Source: Heliopora coerulea (Eukaryota > Cnidaria > Anthozoa > Scleralcyonacea > Helioporidae). Taken from it: DNA of 64,000 bases. Below, one piece after another: positions 1-10,080 of this stretch. The number at the start of each line of letters is the position of its first letter. Position 1 is the stretch's first letter. The stretch covers positions 868,001 through 932,000 of the forward strand of contig JASJOG010000066.1 in NCBI GenBank assembly GCA_030142905.1, given 5' to 3'. The position numbers and the translations under genes were made by a program. The notes under the pieces are model-generated. The model made no database searches. It was given only the letters and a program-made list of their open reading frames with translations, and was not told where the DNA came from.

Positions 1-180
1 CCCCAACGGGAATCGAAACCGTGTCTCCCGATTCCCGGTACGGTTGTTTTACCACTAGACTATAGGGTCACAGACGGCAAGTATGATGTTAGAGACCTGG
101 TTCGTAATATTGATATGCCTCTTTCGTACTTGAAAGCTGAACACACCTGTAATGTGATATTGTGTGTTAGTAAATTTAAT
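1..180 (-). repeat. tRNA-derived SINE fragment, cut by window edge
   Basis: Read on the minus strand this has the two internal RNA polymerase III promoter boxes of a tRNA: an A box TAGTCTAGTGG (plus positions 52-62) and a B box GGTTTCGATTCC (plus positions 9-20, with one extra T). A closely similar copy lies at 29483-29605, so it is dispersed and not a single tRNA gene. The acceptor arms do not pair well, which also speaks for a tRNA-derived SINE. Both copies run into an AT-rich tail containing a form of TTAGTAAG. Confidence 0.6.
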
Positions 181-199
181 CTTACTAAGTGTAGATGTT

Positions 200-1320
<1,121 letters not shown>

Positions 1321-2078
1321 GATTTTTATTTAAGCACGGTAATTCTATCAGAAATAAAATTACAAAGGAATTTTAGCTCTGGTCTACCTAGAAGCCGTGT
1401 GAATAATATAACGTATTTACATATTTTTTCTTGAATATATATACATATATACAAAGGACTTATTACAGTTGTTTTTAATGTTGTCAATGCATAAATTGCA
1501 GTTCCGGATATCTCGCTTGAATTTGTTTAAATCCTTTTCATTTCTTAGTGAACTCGGTAATGAATTCCACAAGATTGATCCTGAGACTGCAAAGCTGTTT
1601 CTGTAGGTTTTCGTTCTTATTTTTGGTATCTGGAGAGTATTATCAGATCTGAGGTTATAAACATTTCTCCCAATTTGTTTGTCAAATATTTCACTTAGAT
1701 AGGATGGAGTTTGGCCATTTGCAACCTTATGCATCATAATTGCTTTTTGGCATTTTCTATTATGATCCAGAGTAGACCATTTTAGGTTTAAAGAGACATC
1801 AAAAGAATTGATAGAATATGGTGCTCCAGTTATGATGCGCGCTGCACGGTTTTGTAGTTTTTGGAGCTTATCAATAAGTGTTTTATCAATACTATCCCAA
1901 ACAACAGAACAATAACTGAAATGTGGTTCAACGATAGCATTGTAAACCATTGTTAGCAGCTCCTGGTTAAGAAAAGGCTTGGCTTTCTTCATAATTCGTA
2001 AGTTTGTTTTTATTTTGCTAATAATATTTTTAATGTGTCTTTTCCAATTTAAATTTTCGTCAATTTTCAAGATAGATA
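1321..2078 (-). pseudogene. 5'-truncated non-LTR retrotransposon (LINE), RT C-terminal region
   Basis: A minus-strand frame from about 2070 to 1417 reads as the C-terminal region after the reverse-transcriptase catalytic core: a stretch with AIVEPHFSYCSVVW, then LQKLQNRAARIITG, then SILWNSLPSSLRN. These are characteristic of CR1/L2/Jockey-type LINE proteins. The catalytic FADD box is absent, so this is the usual 5'-truncated dead copy. About 90 bp of AT-rich 3' UTR reach to 1321. The fragment is flanked on both sides by GATA arrays, suggesting either insertion into an existing array or expansion of the LINE 3' tail. Clade assignment is by resemblance only. Confidence 0.85.
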
Positions 2079-2082
2079 GATG

Positions 2083-2147
<65 letters not shown>
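2079..2147. repeat. (GATA)n microsatellite
   Basis: Nearly pure GATA units at the 5' truncation point of the LINE fragment. Read through, it adds an artificial LSIYLSIYLS stretch to the LINE frame, which is not protein sequence of the element. Confidence 0.95.
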
Positions 2148-2206
2148 ATAGATATAATAACAAAAAGGTAGCCCTTCACCATGATACAGTTCAACAAATA
2201 TATAAT

Positions 2207-2310
2207 TTAATCAAAGACTACATCATAATATACGTTTCGACTTTCGTCTTTATCATAGTTTGTAATAAAGTTTGTTATAAAACGTCAAAAATGATGTAGT
2301 CTTTGATTAA
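2207..2310. repeat. Perfect 20-bp inverted repeat with ribozyme-like loop
   Basis: Positions 2207-2226 and 2291-2310 are exact reverse complements. The 64-base loop, read on the minus strand, contains TGATAAAGACGAAAGTCGAAACG: a degenerate hammerhead-like core (expected CTGATGA, stem II, GAAA). This resembles the 3' signatures of the Penelope-like copies at 5686-5783 and 7375-7470. It is probably the terminus of a decayed Penelope-like or related element; activity is not expected from this core. Confidence 0.55.
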
Positions 2311-2316
2311 GACGTG

Positions 2317-2348
2317 CCAAGACGCGTATAAAATAATACGCGTCTTGG
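2317..2348. repeat. Perfect 12-bp palindromic hairpin, 8-base loop
   Basis: CCAAGACGCGTA (2317-2328) is mirrored exactly by TACGCGTCTTGG (2337-2348). It lies just outside the left end of the 2381-5531 transposon and looks like the terminus of another decayed element. Confidence 0.7.
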
Positions 2349-2832
2349 ACGAGCCTCATTTTTTCTCAGAGTACTGACATATATATTTCCTCATTTGCAT
2401 AAGCACATGTGATACCTAACGCAGGAACACGTACATCAGGAGCAGTTGAAATTTGATTTTCAAAGCAGACTGCCCTGTTATGTTAACGCCACTCCTATCA
2501 TGTCATAACAATCAAAAATCATACAAGGAACACGTAACCGCAAATAAAGTTTAGCATTGAGTACGGTGAATAATTCACCCGACAGTATTAGTTAAGTTTG
2601 TCTGATTTTCCTTCCACTGCAACAAGGTCTTTGCATTTTGCTGAAGCAAAAATGTGGCACTGATGCTGGGCATAAATTAATGTAGCAAAAGCACGAATTC
2701 TCTTCTCAATCAAAAGTGCTTGCTCGTGCGGTTCGAATTACCTACACTATGATGTATAACAAAGATATACGATAGAGATAAATCTACAGATTTCAATACG
2801 CTGCCTGTCCATGTACTACAACACGGTTGCTG

Positions 2833-3974
2833 CATCTTTCGCTCTCAACCGTCAAACGAATTATCGCTAGGTATAATTTGACTGGCTTTGTTTCAACAAA
2901 ACGAATGGGACGTCCTGCTATTAGCACATTACTGACAAGGGCTCAAATGTTAATATTATTTGAATGCATTTTGAGTAAGGAGCATACCTAAAAGAAATGG
3001 CCAACGATATTTATCAAGTTACTGGATCAATATTAAAATACAGAGTTCGTACAATCTTCTCAAAAAAGTTGGATACTCAAGAAAGAGAGTAAGTAAGATA
3101 ATTGATTCATCAGCAGGCTGACTTCAGTTCTTGGAAGAATGTTTTATAAGAACTCTTTGGTTATTTGCTCACTTTGGATTTTTACAGGTAAAGAAAGTGG
3201 CACTTAGAAAAAGAGTTGAACTACTGAGGGAATACCGAAATGATGTCACAGTGTTCAAACCAGAAGAGTTGATTTTCATCGATGAGACGTTTTGTGCAAC
3301 TACTCCCCTATTGCGAGTCACATAATGTCATGTCAGTTACAATGACTTCGGATATTTTCTACATTAGGACAGACATGTTTAATCAAATTATGGCTACAAT
3401 ATTAAAGGCTACAAGGCGTATGGACTTTATGCCGCACCTCATGGGCCTCGACTTACAGCAATAGCAGTTATCTCTAACAATGGTCTAATTGGTTCACACA
3501 TAACTGGAGACCGGTTTAATGCATGGACGTTCATCGATGTTTTACGCAGCGACATCGTGCCCATTCTGCAGCCATGTGATGGAGTCAATTCCAACTGTGT
3601 TGTCATAATGAGTGAGAGAAACGAGTACTTTATGCAATCATATAAAAAGAAAAACATACAAAATATTAAAGTGCATACGCAATTGCTAAGCATAAATTCT
3701 TGGCTATTACTGTGTTACAGACAACGATACAGTTCATCTCCCTCAAGAAGTTAGAGAAATAATAGAAGGAACTGGAGCAATATTGCTATTTTTACCTCCT
3801 TATTATACCAAGCTTAACCCAGTAGAGGGTGTGTTTTCGCTTGCCAAACAATGGATTAGATCAAATGACGCAATTTTTATGATAACAGATAACCCCTCTG
3901 CCTTTGTGTTCCAAGCATTCCTTCAAATAAAGAAGAAAGACGTGCAAGAATTATATGAGCATTGCAGGTATTAA
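2833..3974 (+). pseudogene. IS630/Tc1-like DDE transposase with two probable introns
   Basis: The frame at 2833 opens with a helix-turn-helix segment (STVKRIIARYNL, then KRMGRPAIS), followed by KVGYSRKR. A probable intron runs from GTAAGT at 3089 to TTACAG ending at 3187. The next block (3188-3611) contains KVALRKRVELLREYR and IFIDETF, the first catalytic Asp. A second probable intron (3612-3720, GTGAGA...TTACAG) restores VIMNNDTVHLPQEVREI across the join, and the last block has FLPPYYTKLNPVEGVF with the third acidic residue. An in-frame stop near 2989 and frameshifts make the copy dead. Splice sites are inferred from consensus plus restored homology. At the second catalytic position, where family members usually read D-N, this copy would read N-N. 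Confidence 0.7.
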
Positions 3975-4916
3975 ACCATCTGTGAGTTTTTGCAAATAAT
4001 TAAAAACAATTAACTAAACGTCATTGTTTAACCTTTTCTATCTTCTACTTAAAATCTGTATATTCGCATCTAACTGGCTATACATAATCAAAAGCAGTGT
4101 AACAGAGTAAATGTTCGTTCAAAGTATAAGCTCATTCAAGTTCACAAATGCTTCAAAATTGTAAAGAATACAAGAATAAAAGAACATAAAAGTCATTCAA
4201 AATTAAAGTGCCGTCAACTCGGCCATCACGCTTTTCCATTGTTCGTTGAATTCTTTTTTTAATATGCCTTCTTTTTTAACCCCTTCCCCCCCTTCCTCCA
4301 GTCCTTTCAACTGGTCTAATAGCGTGGAGTGTTTGTCTTGCTTCTAAAATACAAAATGAAATTAAGTGTAGCACAGTATATTATCTGTTATCGAGAAAAG
4401 ACAAAGATTAATATTTCTTGCAAAACAGAAGTTTGAACCTTCGCTGTTACCTCCAAAGTATTTGTATTTGATGCTGTACTTGAATCTCGCTTTACACTGT
4501 TTGCTATAGCGTTCGCAGCTTCTGTTAACGCAACAGTGAGTTCACACCTTTCAGAAGATGTAAAATTGTTTTTGCTGTTTTCTTTTGCGTTAATTATTGG
4601 GTAATCTGGAGGTTTGGTATAACTGTCATGAATACCCCGTATCTTAAAAAAAAAAGTAGTTGATGTTAAGAAACACCAGATAAGATGACATAATTTGAGA
4701 AGTTTCTGGCTATTTCACAACAACACACTTACGATAGCTTATGCCTATAGTCTGTACTCTGCACGAGACCACTTATCTTTGTTGATCTCTTCAAACTTTT
4801 CTGTTTCGCTTTTGCGATGCTCTCTGTCGGTTAATGAGGAACGTTTTTTTTATTTTTCTCGTTGGTTCCAATAATTCAGGGGAGTATGCTGTTTTTGTTA
4901 AGAATCAGCTATTATT

Positions 4917-5279
4917 TCAAATGCATTGCCCTACACGTGCATATTGTCCTTTAAGACAGGACAGAGTTATTGTACGCATACCTTTGTCTCCATCATCCTC
5001 CTCATCTTCTGAGGCTTCCACCACGAAAAAAACCGGACATTTTGAGGCATGCAGGGATGCACGTTCGAATACTTTCTCTAAATCAGTGTCAGAGTTGATG
5101 GTAAACTTCTTATTACTGTAACCAACGTAACCAACATCGATTCTGGTCGGATTATCACCGGTTAGCTCATTGGCATACGTGTCAAGAAGTGTTTTTTTCC
5201 TTTCTTCCAAAGACTCGTATTTGGGAAAACCTTCAATGTAGTGTTTTTCGAACCTGCGTTTGTTGCACCTGTCATTTTT
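4917..5279 (-). CDS. Acidic protein of unknown function inside the 2381-5531 transposon
   Basis: A minus-strand frame running from upstream of 5270 down to 4917 reads FEKHYIEGFPKYESLEERK, then PTRIDVGYVGYSNKK, then NSDTDLEKVFERASLHASK and an acidic run EASEDEEDDGDKG. A GTATGC donor-like site follows that run near 4985, so the last 20 residues may be intronic. Further minus-strand coding-looking blocks (about 4640-4445, then 4344-4260 after a good TTTTAG acceptor, with KQDKHSTLLDQLKGLEE) suggest a spliced gene convergent with the transposase. The family is not recognised. It could be an accessory or DNA-binding protein of the transposon, or captured host sequence. Confidence 0.4.
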   Translation of the reverse strand, partial: KNDRCNKRRFEKHYIEGFPKYESLEERKKTLLDTYANELTGDNPTRIDVGYVGYSNKKFTINSDTDLEKVFERASLHASKCPVFFVVEASEDEEDDGDKGMRTITLSCLKGQYARVGQCI

Positions 5280-5487
5280 TACTCTTAAATAAATATTCGT
5301 CGTAATTTGTTGTGGTGTTCTTCCTTACAGCTTACTTAATCTCATTAGTTTGTTTATACTGAACGCTTTCACATAATCTGGACTCTTAAAACGGTTTAAT
5401 ACGGTCGCCTAGAATTCCTGTGAGTGACGTTAACTTGACAGGGAATTTGCTTTGAAATTCAAATTTCAACTGCTCCTGATGGATGTC

Positions 5488-5579
5488 TTCCTGTGTTAGG
5501 AACATGTGCTTATGTAAATGAGGAAATATATATTTCCTCATTTGCATAAGTACATGTGATGCCTAACACAGGAAGACAT
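5488..5579. repeat. Palindromic junction of two transposon termini
   Basis: The sequence before TATATA at 5527-5532 is repeated in inverted orientation immediately after it, with only small differences (CTTCCTGTGTTAGG...CCTAACACAGGAAG). The left half belongs to the right terminus of the 2381-5531 element; the right half is a stray terminus of the same family facing the other way. A CA/TA microsatellite (5581-5628) follows. Confidence 0.75.
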
Positions 5580-5583
5580 GCAT

Positions 5584-5629
<46 letters not shown>

Positions 5630-5881
5630 TGCTCGATCACATAACCTCTCTCTACCAAAGTTTAACATTAAGAATATAAAATTATCAAGATAAACATTTA
5701 AAAAGACTTTATTCGACGTCTCGGGGCAAACTCCTTTATCAAGAATACAGTTTACTCGCGATGCAAATCCTGTATTTATACTTCTCGTACTCATTAATAA
5801 TTCATGACCAAATTAACCAACCAGACGAAAATATTTGGTCATGTGCATGCGTTTTGAAATCCGGTAAAGGTCGCGTAAACT

Positions 5882-5960
5882 GAATTCATAATTAAGAAAT
5901 CAGATAATAAACGGCCCATACTTAAAACCGTTTATTACCATATTTCTTAATTATAAATTC
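5882..5960. repeat. Hairpin with 33-base arms
   Basis: GAATTCATAATTAAGAAAT at the start of the left arm and ATTTCTTAATTATAAATTC at the end of the right arm (5928-5960) are near-perfect complements, as are ATAAACGG and CCGTTTAT nearer the loop. It sits within non-coding sequence of the minus-strand Penelope-like fragment. Confidence 0.7.
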
Positions 5961-5994
5961 AAAACAGACGATAGAGAAGTTATTTCATAAATTC

Positions 5995-6185
5995 GTGTCT
6001 CGTGTTTTACCAGGTGTTACAAACACTCGAGAACAATAAAAAACACTCGGCCAACCGCCTCGTGATTTTCAATGCTCTCTCGCGTTTGTAAAACTTTCGA
6101 GAATAACAAAAATCACTCGGCCTATGGCCTCGTGATTTCCATTATTCTCTCATGTTTTACAAACACGAGAGAACAATGAAAATCA
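5995..6185. repeat. Degenerate tandem, self-complementary repeat (about 70 bp, 3 units)
   Basis: Three units share CACTCGGCC, CCTCGTGATTT and a segment ending GAGAACAAT or close variants, each partly self-complementary (CTCGGCC against GGCCTCG; GTTTGTAAAAC against GTTTTACAAAC). No coding sequence is seen. Confidence 0.6.
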
Positions 6186-6849
6186 CTCCCAATCCCCGAC
6201 AGCGCTGGTTGAAAGTTAACCACTAATGGTATTCTCTTAGAATTTTCTTTTGCCTTACTTCTAATGTTCTGGAAAAACAGATCTTCCCTTCTTTTCGCTT
6301 TGGCTTTAAAAAACTCTTCGTCAATAAGATTCTTCTTAAAACCTCTCTTTACTAGATTTCTCTCAAGTTCCTTTAAGCCTTTCCTTAAACACCTCATCTG
6401 AGTCAGAATATTCTTCTCATCCGTAATGCCTGACCATAAGGTATACCTCTCTTTACATGTGTCGGATGACACGACCTGCTATATAAATATTGATGGGTAT
6501 CCGTCTGCTTCGAATACACATCTGTAGAAATTCGATTATTCTTAAGCATAACCAAAACATCCAAATATTATAATTCTCTTTCCGACCATTCCCAGGTGTA
6601 CTTGATGGTATCATGGTAATCGTTAACATATTCAAAAAATTCAAACAACCTTTCCTTCCCATGCAGCCAAACAAAGAATATATCGTCTAAATACCTCCAC
6701 CAAAACCAACGACCCAGACCACATTCCCCTACCATTTTAACCTCCAGTTGCGACGTAAATATATTCACAAATGATGGTGCAAACTTAGTACCAATAGCGG
6801 TTCCTAACTTTTGCTTTTATACTTTACCATCAAATTCAAAATAATTATT

Positions 6850-7470
6850 CTCCAGGATTAACCTGGCCAAGGATGAGTTGGTCAGGGCAAAGTCGAAAGA
6901 TGAAAGGGTTATTAATGTAGGGATGAAAAAATGTGGTAAATCACGTTGTAAAGTTTGTGGTTTTGTGGAGGAGAGTAGGGATTTCGAAGGACATGGGAAT
7001 AAATCTAAGATTAATTATTCCTTCGATTGTGATTCTGAAGGCGTGGTTTACCTCATTTCATGTTCGTAATGTAGAAAGAATTATGTTGGAAGTACCATTA
7101 CATCGTTTAGGAAAAGGTTTGACAATCACAAAAGTAGTCTAGTTAGATATGGGAAGGGACAAAGGGACATATCAGGTGAGCATTTGTATGCACATTTTTA
7201 TGAAGAGGGACATGAAGGTATTGAAAATATGATTGTAAAGATAATTGACAAAACGAATATTGATGAACCAACTACTAGAGAGGGATTTTGGGCATACAAA
7301 TTGAACTGGTTTGTCCCAAATGGTTTGAATATTAGAGATTTTTTATAGTTTATTTGAATTTTGAATGGTATTTTTATGTATAAATACAGGACTTGGATCG
7401 CTAGTAAACTGTATTCTTGATGAAGGGGCTTGCCCCGAAACGTCGAATAAAGTCTTTTATCTTGATGGTT
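6850..7470 (+). pseudogene. Penelope-like element GIY-YIG endonuclease and 3' end
   Basis: From about 6865 the plus strand encodes LVRAKSKDERVINVG, a cysteine cluster KSRCKVCGF, then VVYLISCS and KNYVGSTITSFRKRFDNH (the GIY-YIG core, here VYLI and YVGS), and REGFWAYKLN before VPNGLNIRDFL ending at 7347. This is the C-terminal nuclease of Penelope-like elements. One in-frame stop (TAA at about 7067) interrupts it. The 3' UTR carries the signature TTGATGAAGGGG, CTTG, CCCCGAAACG, TCGAATAAAG, hammerhead-like but with one core base changed and no convincing stem I. It continues the protein missing from the minus-strand fragment at 5686-6830. Confidence 0.85.
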
Positions 7471-7668
7471 TTATGTATATATATATATATATATATATAA
7501 ATACATATATGATTATATCGCTTATATGACTGAAGTCACCTGAAGATTCTTTCTCAAGATGAAACAGGCTGTAGTGACTTTTTGAGGTAAGCGATATAAT
7601 TCTATTTGCTCTTTCTGTGCGTTATTGAGCTCTCTTTGTATTTCGTAAACCTTAACGTTCACGTAAAT

Positions 7669-7700
<32 letters not shown>

Positions 7701-7774
7701 GAATGAATGAATGTTTCCTTAAAATAAGTTCGTTACTACTCGGAGTTTCATGCATAAGGCAATCGTCAGGTAAT

Positions 7775-7812
<38 letters not shown>
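7471..7812. repeat. TA, CA and TA microsatellites around unassigned sequence
   Basis: TA runs at 7472-7500 and 7786-7812 and a CA/TA run at 7670-7700 enclose about 170 bp with no recognisable gene. The last TA run has replaced the 3' terminus of the Tc1 copy that follows. Confidence 0.85.
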
Positions 7813-7814
<2 letters not shown>

Positions 7815-9195
7815 CTACAGCAGAAGCTATAGATGGTGAAACCGTAAACAATGTAACAAATCTTATCAGGACAAGTAATTACACCGAAAACAAACAGAAA
7901 ACAAATTTTAATATTTAGTTGCTCCTCCATGACCTCTGATCACTGCTTTACACCTTCGAGGCATGCTAGTTATTAAAACAATTAGCTTATCTAATGGAAA
8001 GATTTGCCATGTAGATGTTACAGCACTCCAAAGTTCTGTAACATTGGTAGGGTAATGCTCTTGGACCATTGTCTTAAGTTGGTCCCATAGATTCTCAGTA
8101 GGGTTGAGATCAGGTGACTGTGCTGGCCATTCCATAAAAGTTATGCCCTCTTCCTTAAAGCCATCCCTTGACAACGTGGGAGGTGTGACAAGTTGCATTG
8201 TCCTGCTAGAATATCCAACCATCCGGTTTGGTCAGCATGTGTGTGGTTGGAATAAGCGAATTTTCTAGGAGATCAATGTATCGTTTTTCATTGAGCTTTC
8301 CAGCTATCTTAGAAAGACAGCCAACACTTCTTGCATTGATGCAGCCCCATACCATGATGCCACCACCTCCATGTTTGACAGTTGTCTGAATGCAGCTTTC
8401 CTTTAGTTCTTCACCAACCATTCTTCTGACATACACACGCCCATCACTCCTATGGAGAAGAAACCTTGATTCATTGCTGAAGATAACTTGGGACTACTGT
8501 TCAGCCGTCCAATCTTTGTGTGCTCGTGCAAACTGTAATTGAGACTTTTCATGGCGAGCAGTAATCCTAGGCTTCTTTCTGGGCTCGCAGCCCTTTAAAA
8601 CCAGCCTCTCTAAGCCTTCTTTAGGTGGTGGAAGCCGAGATATTGACACCATGTTCAATTAGCATCTCAGCTTTTATTTGCGGTGCAGTCTTGTAGCGAT
8701 TTGACTTGCTTTTCCTTACCATGAGCCTGTACTCTCTCTTAGATGTCTTTTGTTTCTGTCCAGGGATCTTGGAATCTTTCACACTACCAGTGAGTCTATT
8801 CTTCTTGAGGATTTCACTGACACTTTCAGTACAACCCATACGAACAGCAATGTGCAGCAATGTCACATTGCGTGTAGTCTTCTTCGGATAATGCCAGCAC
8901 TTTTCCTCAATCTTCTAAACAGATTCTTCTCTTTGGACCCATTATTGCGTATCTTCCAATTTGTGGCAGGCCAACATCCCTTTTTTTGTAAGACTTGAAA
9001 TTCATTTAGCGTATGCTATAAAATACTTTAAAAACAGAATATCTCTACAAATATTATGGGACACATCTTAATCTATCTAAAACATTCATTACTATAACCC
9101 TGAAGGCTGTTTGTGTACGATGTGCTTCTTGTTTGCCTATATAAGCAGAAAGTAACATAAATGTTAACATGATCAATTCTTTTTGACCGCCAGTG
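7813..9195 (-). mobile_element. Tc1-like transposon, copy 2, nearly full length
   Basis: The transposase runs from about 8990 down to 7915 on the minus strand in three frames: an N-terminal helix-turn-helix with CTESVSEILKKNRLTGSV and GHGVNI-type sequence (8866-8621), a middle block KHGGGGIMVWGCINARS (8436-8206), and a C-terminal block PAQSPDLNPTENLWDQL (8222-7908), where the third catalytic Glu is intact, unlike copy 1. The right terminus (9172-9195) has the family inverted repeat CACTGGCGGTCAAAAAGAA on the minus strand; the left terminus is lost into a TA microsatellite. Several frameshifts make it inactive. Confidence 0.88.
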
Positions 9196-9218
9196 TGTGT
9201 ATATATATATATATGTAC

Positions 9219-9263
<45 letters not shown>
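9196..9263. repeat. (TA)n microsatellite with two TGTACATATA interruptions
   Basis: Almost pure TA; it separates the Tc1 terminus from the ribozyme repeat. Confidence 0.95.
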
Positions 9264-9264
<1 letters not shown>

Positions 9265-9309
9265 CTACAGACGGAACCGTTTCGGCCTACTGGGCCTCAT
9301 CAGTGTAGT
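9264..9309 (-). ncRNA. Type I hammerhead ribozyme, unit 1
   Basis: Read on the minus strand: stem I strand ACUACA (9309-9304), core CUGAUGA (9303-9297), stem II GGCC / GGCC closing a CAGUA loop, core GAAA, short stem III (ACG / CGU with a GUUC loop), the cleavage triplet GUC ending at 9270, and the second stem I strand UGUAGU (9269-9264), which pairs perfectly with the first. All conserved core bases are present. The very short stem III is typical of hammerheads in Penelope-like elements and metazoan retrozymes, which may work best as dimers. Confidence 0.88.
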
Positions 9310-9470
9310 GCTGACGAGCAGGATGGAGAAGCCTATATTATATAGGCAACTCAAATGTCCCACACGTAGTGCTCTAACTAGAGACTAGTGAGCGTGCGCA
9401 AATTCGCTAGCGACATGACTCATCCTGTAGAGTGCTCAATATGAACCAAAAGGCCATAGAGCGTTATCTA

Positions 9471-9516
9471 ACTACAGACGGAACCGTTTCGGCCTACTGG
9501 GCCTCATCAGTGTAGT
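9471..9516 (-). ncRNA. Type I hammerhead ribozyme, unit 2
   Basis: Identical in every core and stem position to unit 1, exactly 207 bp further along. Cleavage after the GUC ending at 9477 on the minus strand, together with the unit 1 site, would release a 207-nt RNA. Confidence 0.88.
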
Positions 9517-9573
9517 GCTGACGAGCAGGATGGAGAAGCCTATATTATATAGGCAACTCAAATGTCCCACACA

Positions 9574-10080
9574 TGTGGTACATGTATGTATATGTGAATG
9601 TATATGTGAATGTATATATGTGCATATATATGTATACGTATATATATATATATATGTAGATATTGATTACTTATTAACCGAGTGTGAGGTCTGTAAGGGC
9701 AAATACTTTTCCGTACAGACCGAACAAACGAGGTTAATAAGGAATTTATTATATGGCTTTTGGCTCCATTCTTCATCACTTTCTAAAAAAGCTTTGTGTT
9801 CGTGTTAGCGGCTTAGGTTCACTTGGTTGTTTTTACCTGTTCAATCGTGGTTTTTGGCATCTATTCCATTAGTTTTTTGCTTAAAATTACCGCTGAGAAC
9901 ATTTAACTTCTTTTTCCGTAATCTGCTTTAATAAATCTTCTGTAAAAGGTACCTGAATCTGGTTTGCTTTTCTTCAGATCAACTCGGAAATTTTCCCGCC
10001 AAAACTAGTCGGTCTGTACGAAAAACTTATTGCATGGTTAGGCAGCCAATCAGCGTGCGTCATTTTGCGTACAGACCGGG
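9574..10080. repeat. Unassigned repeat with inverted GGTCTGTA boxes
   Basis: After a TA/TG-rich stretch to about 9657, two pairs of inverted boxes occur: GGTCTGTA / TACAGACC at 9689-9722 and CGGTCTGTACG / CGTACAGACCG at about 10010-10079. They look like termini or a foldback element. No gene is recognised. Confidence 0.45.

Larger units (their letters stand above)
2381..5531 (+). mobile_element. DNA transposon with about 120-bp terminal inverted repeats
   Basis: The left end (2381-2505) and the reverse complement of the right end (5400-5531) align over about 120 bp with scattered mismatches and small gaps, beginning ATATATTTCCTCATTT. The 3.15-kb interior carries a DDE transposase on the plus strand (2833-3974) and a separate reading frame on the minus strand (4917-5279). 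The outer ends are TA-rich, so the target duplication cannot be resolved, although a TA duplication fits the Tc1/IS630-like transposase. Outside the right end a further inverted copy of the terminus (5529-5579) follows immediately. Confidence 0.75.
5686..6830 (-). mobile_element. Penelope-like retroelement fragment (RT end and linker), minus strand
   Basis: Minus-strand frames at 6768-6568 and 6472-6122 give WWRYLDDIFFVWLHGKE, the catalytic YLDD box of Penelope-like reverse transcriptases, followed by the linker region with RIPLVVNFQPALSGIG. The nuclease domain is absent on this strand; the sequence from 6120 to 5790 is non-coding. The 3' signature at 5783-5700 (TTGATAAAGGAG, then CCCCGAGACG, then TCGAATAAAGTC) matches the plus-strand fragment at 7375-7470. 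Frameshifts show it is dead. The neighbouring plus-strand fragment supplies the missing C-terminal nuclease, so together they look like one element broken by an inversion, or two copies joined head to head. Confidence 0.8.
9264..9573 (-). repeat. Retrozyme-like tandem repeat, 207-bp period, 1.5 units
   Basis: About 102 bp starting at 9264 recur from 9471 with the same order and almost no change, giving an exact period of 207 bp; the second unit stops near 9573. Each unit carries one hammerhead ribozyme on the minus strand. TA-rich microsatellites bound both sides. There is no reading frame across the unit. The arrangement (short head-to-tail repeats, each with a type I hammerhead, no protein) matches metazoan small retrozymes, whose transcripts self-cleave to unit-length RNAs that circularise. 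A Penelope-like terminal repeat is the alternative. Confidence 0.75.

Noticed and set aside
1..75. Possible functional tRNA gene on the minus strand
   Set aside because: A and B boxes are present, but the acceptor stem does not pair, the B box has an extra base and a second dispersed copy exists, so it is a SINE head.
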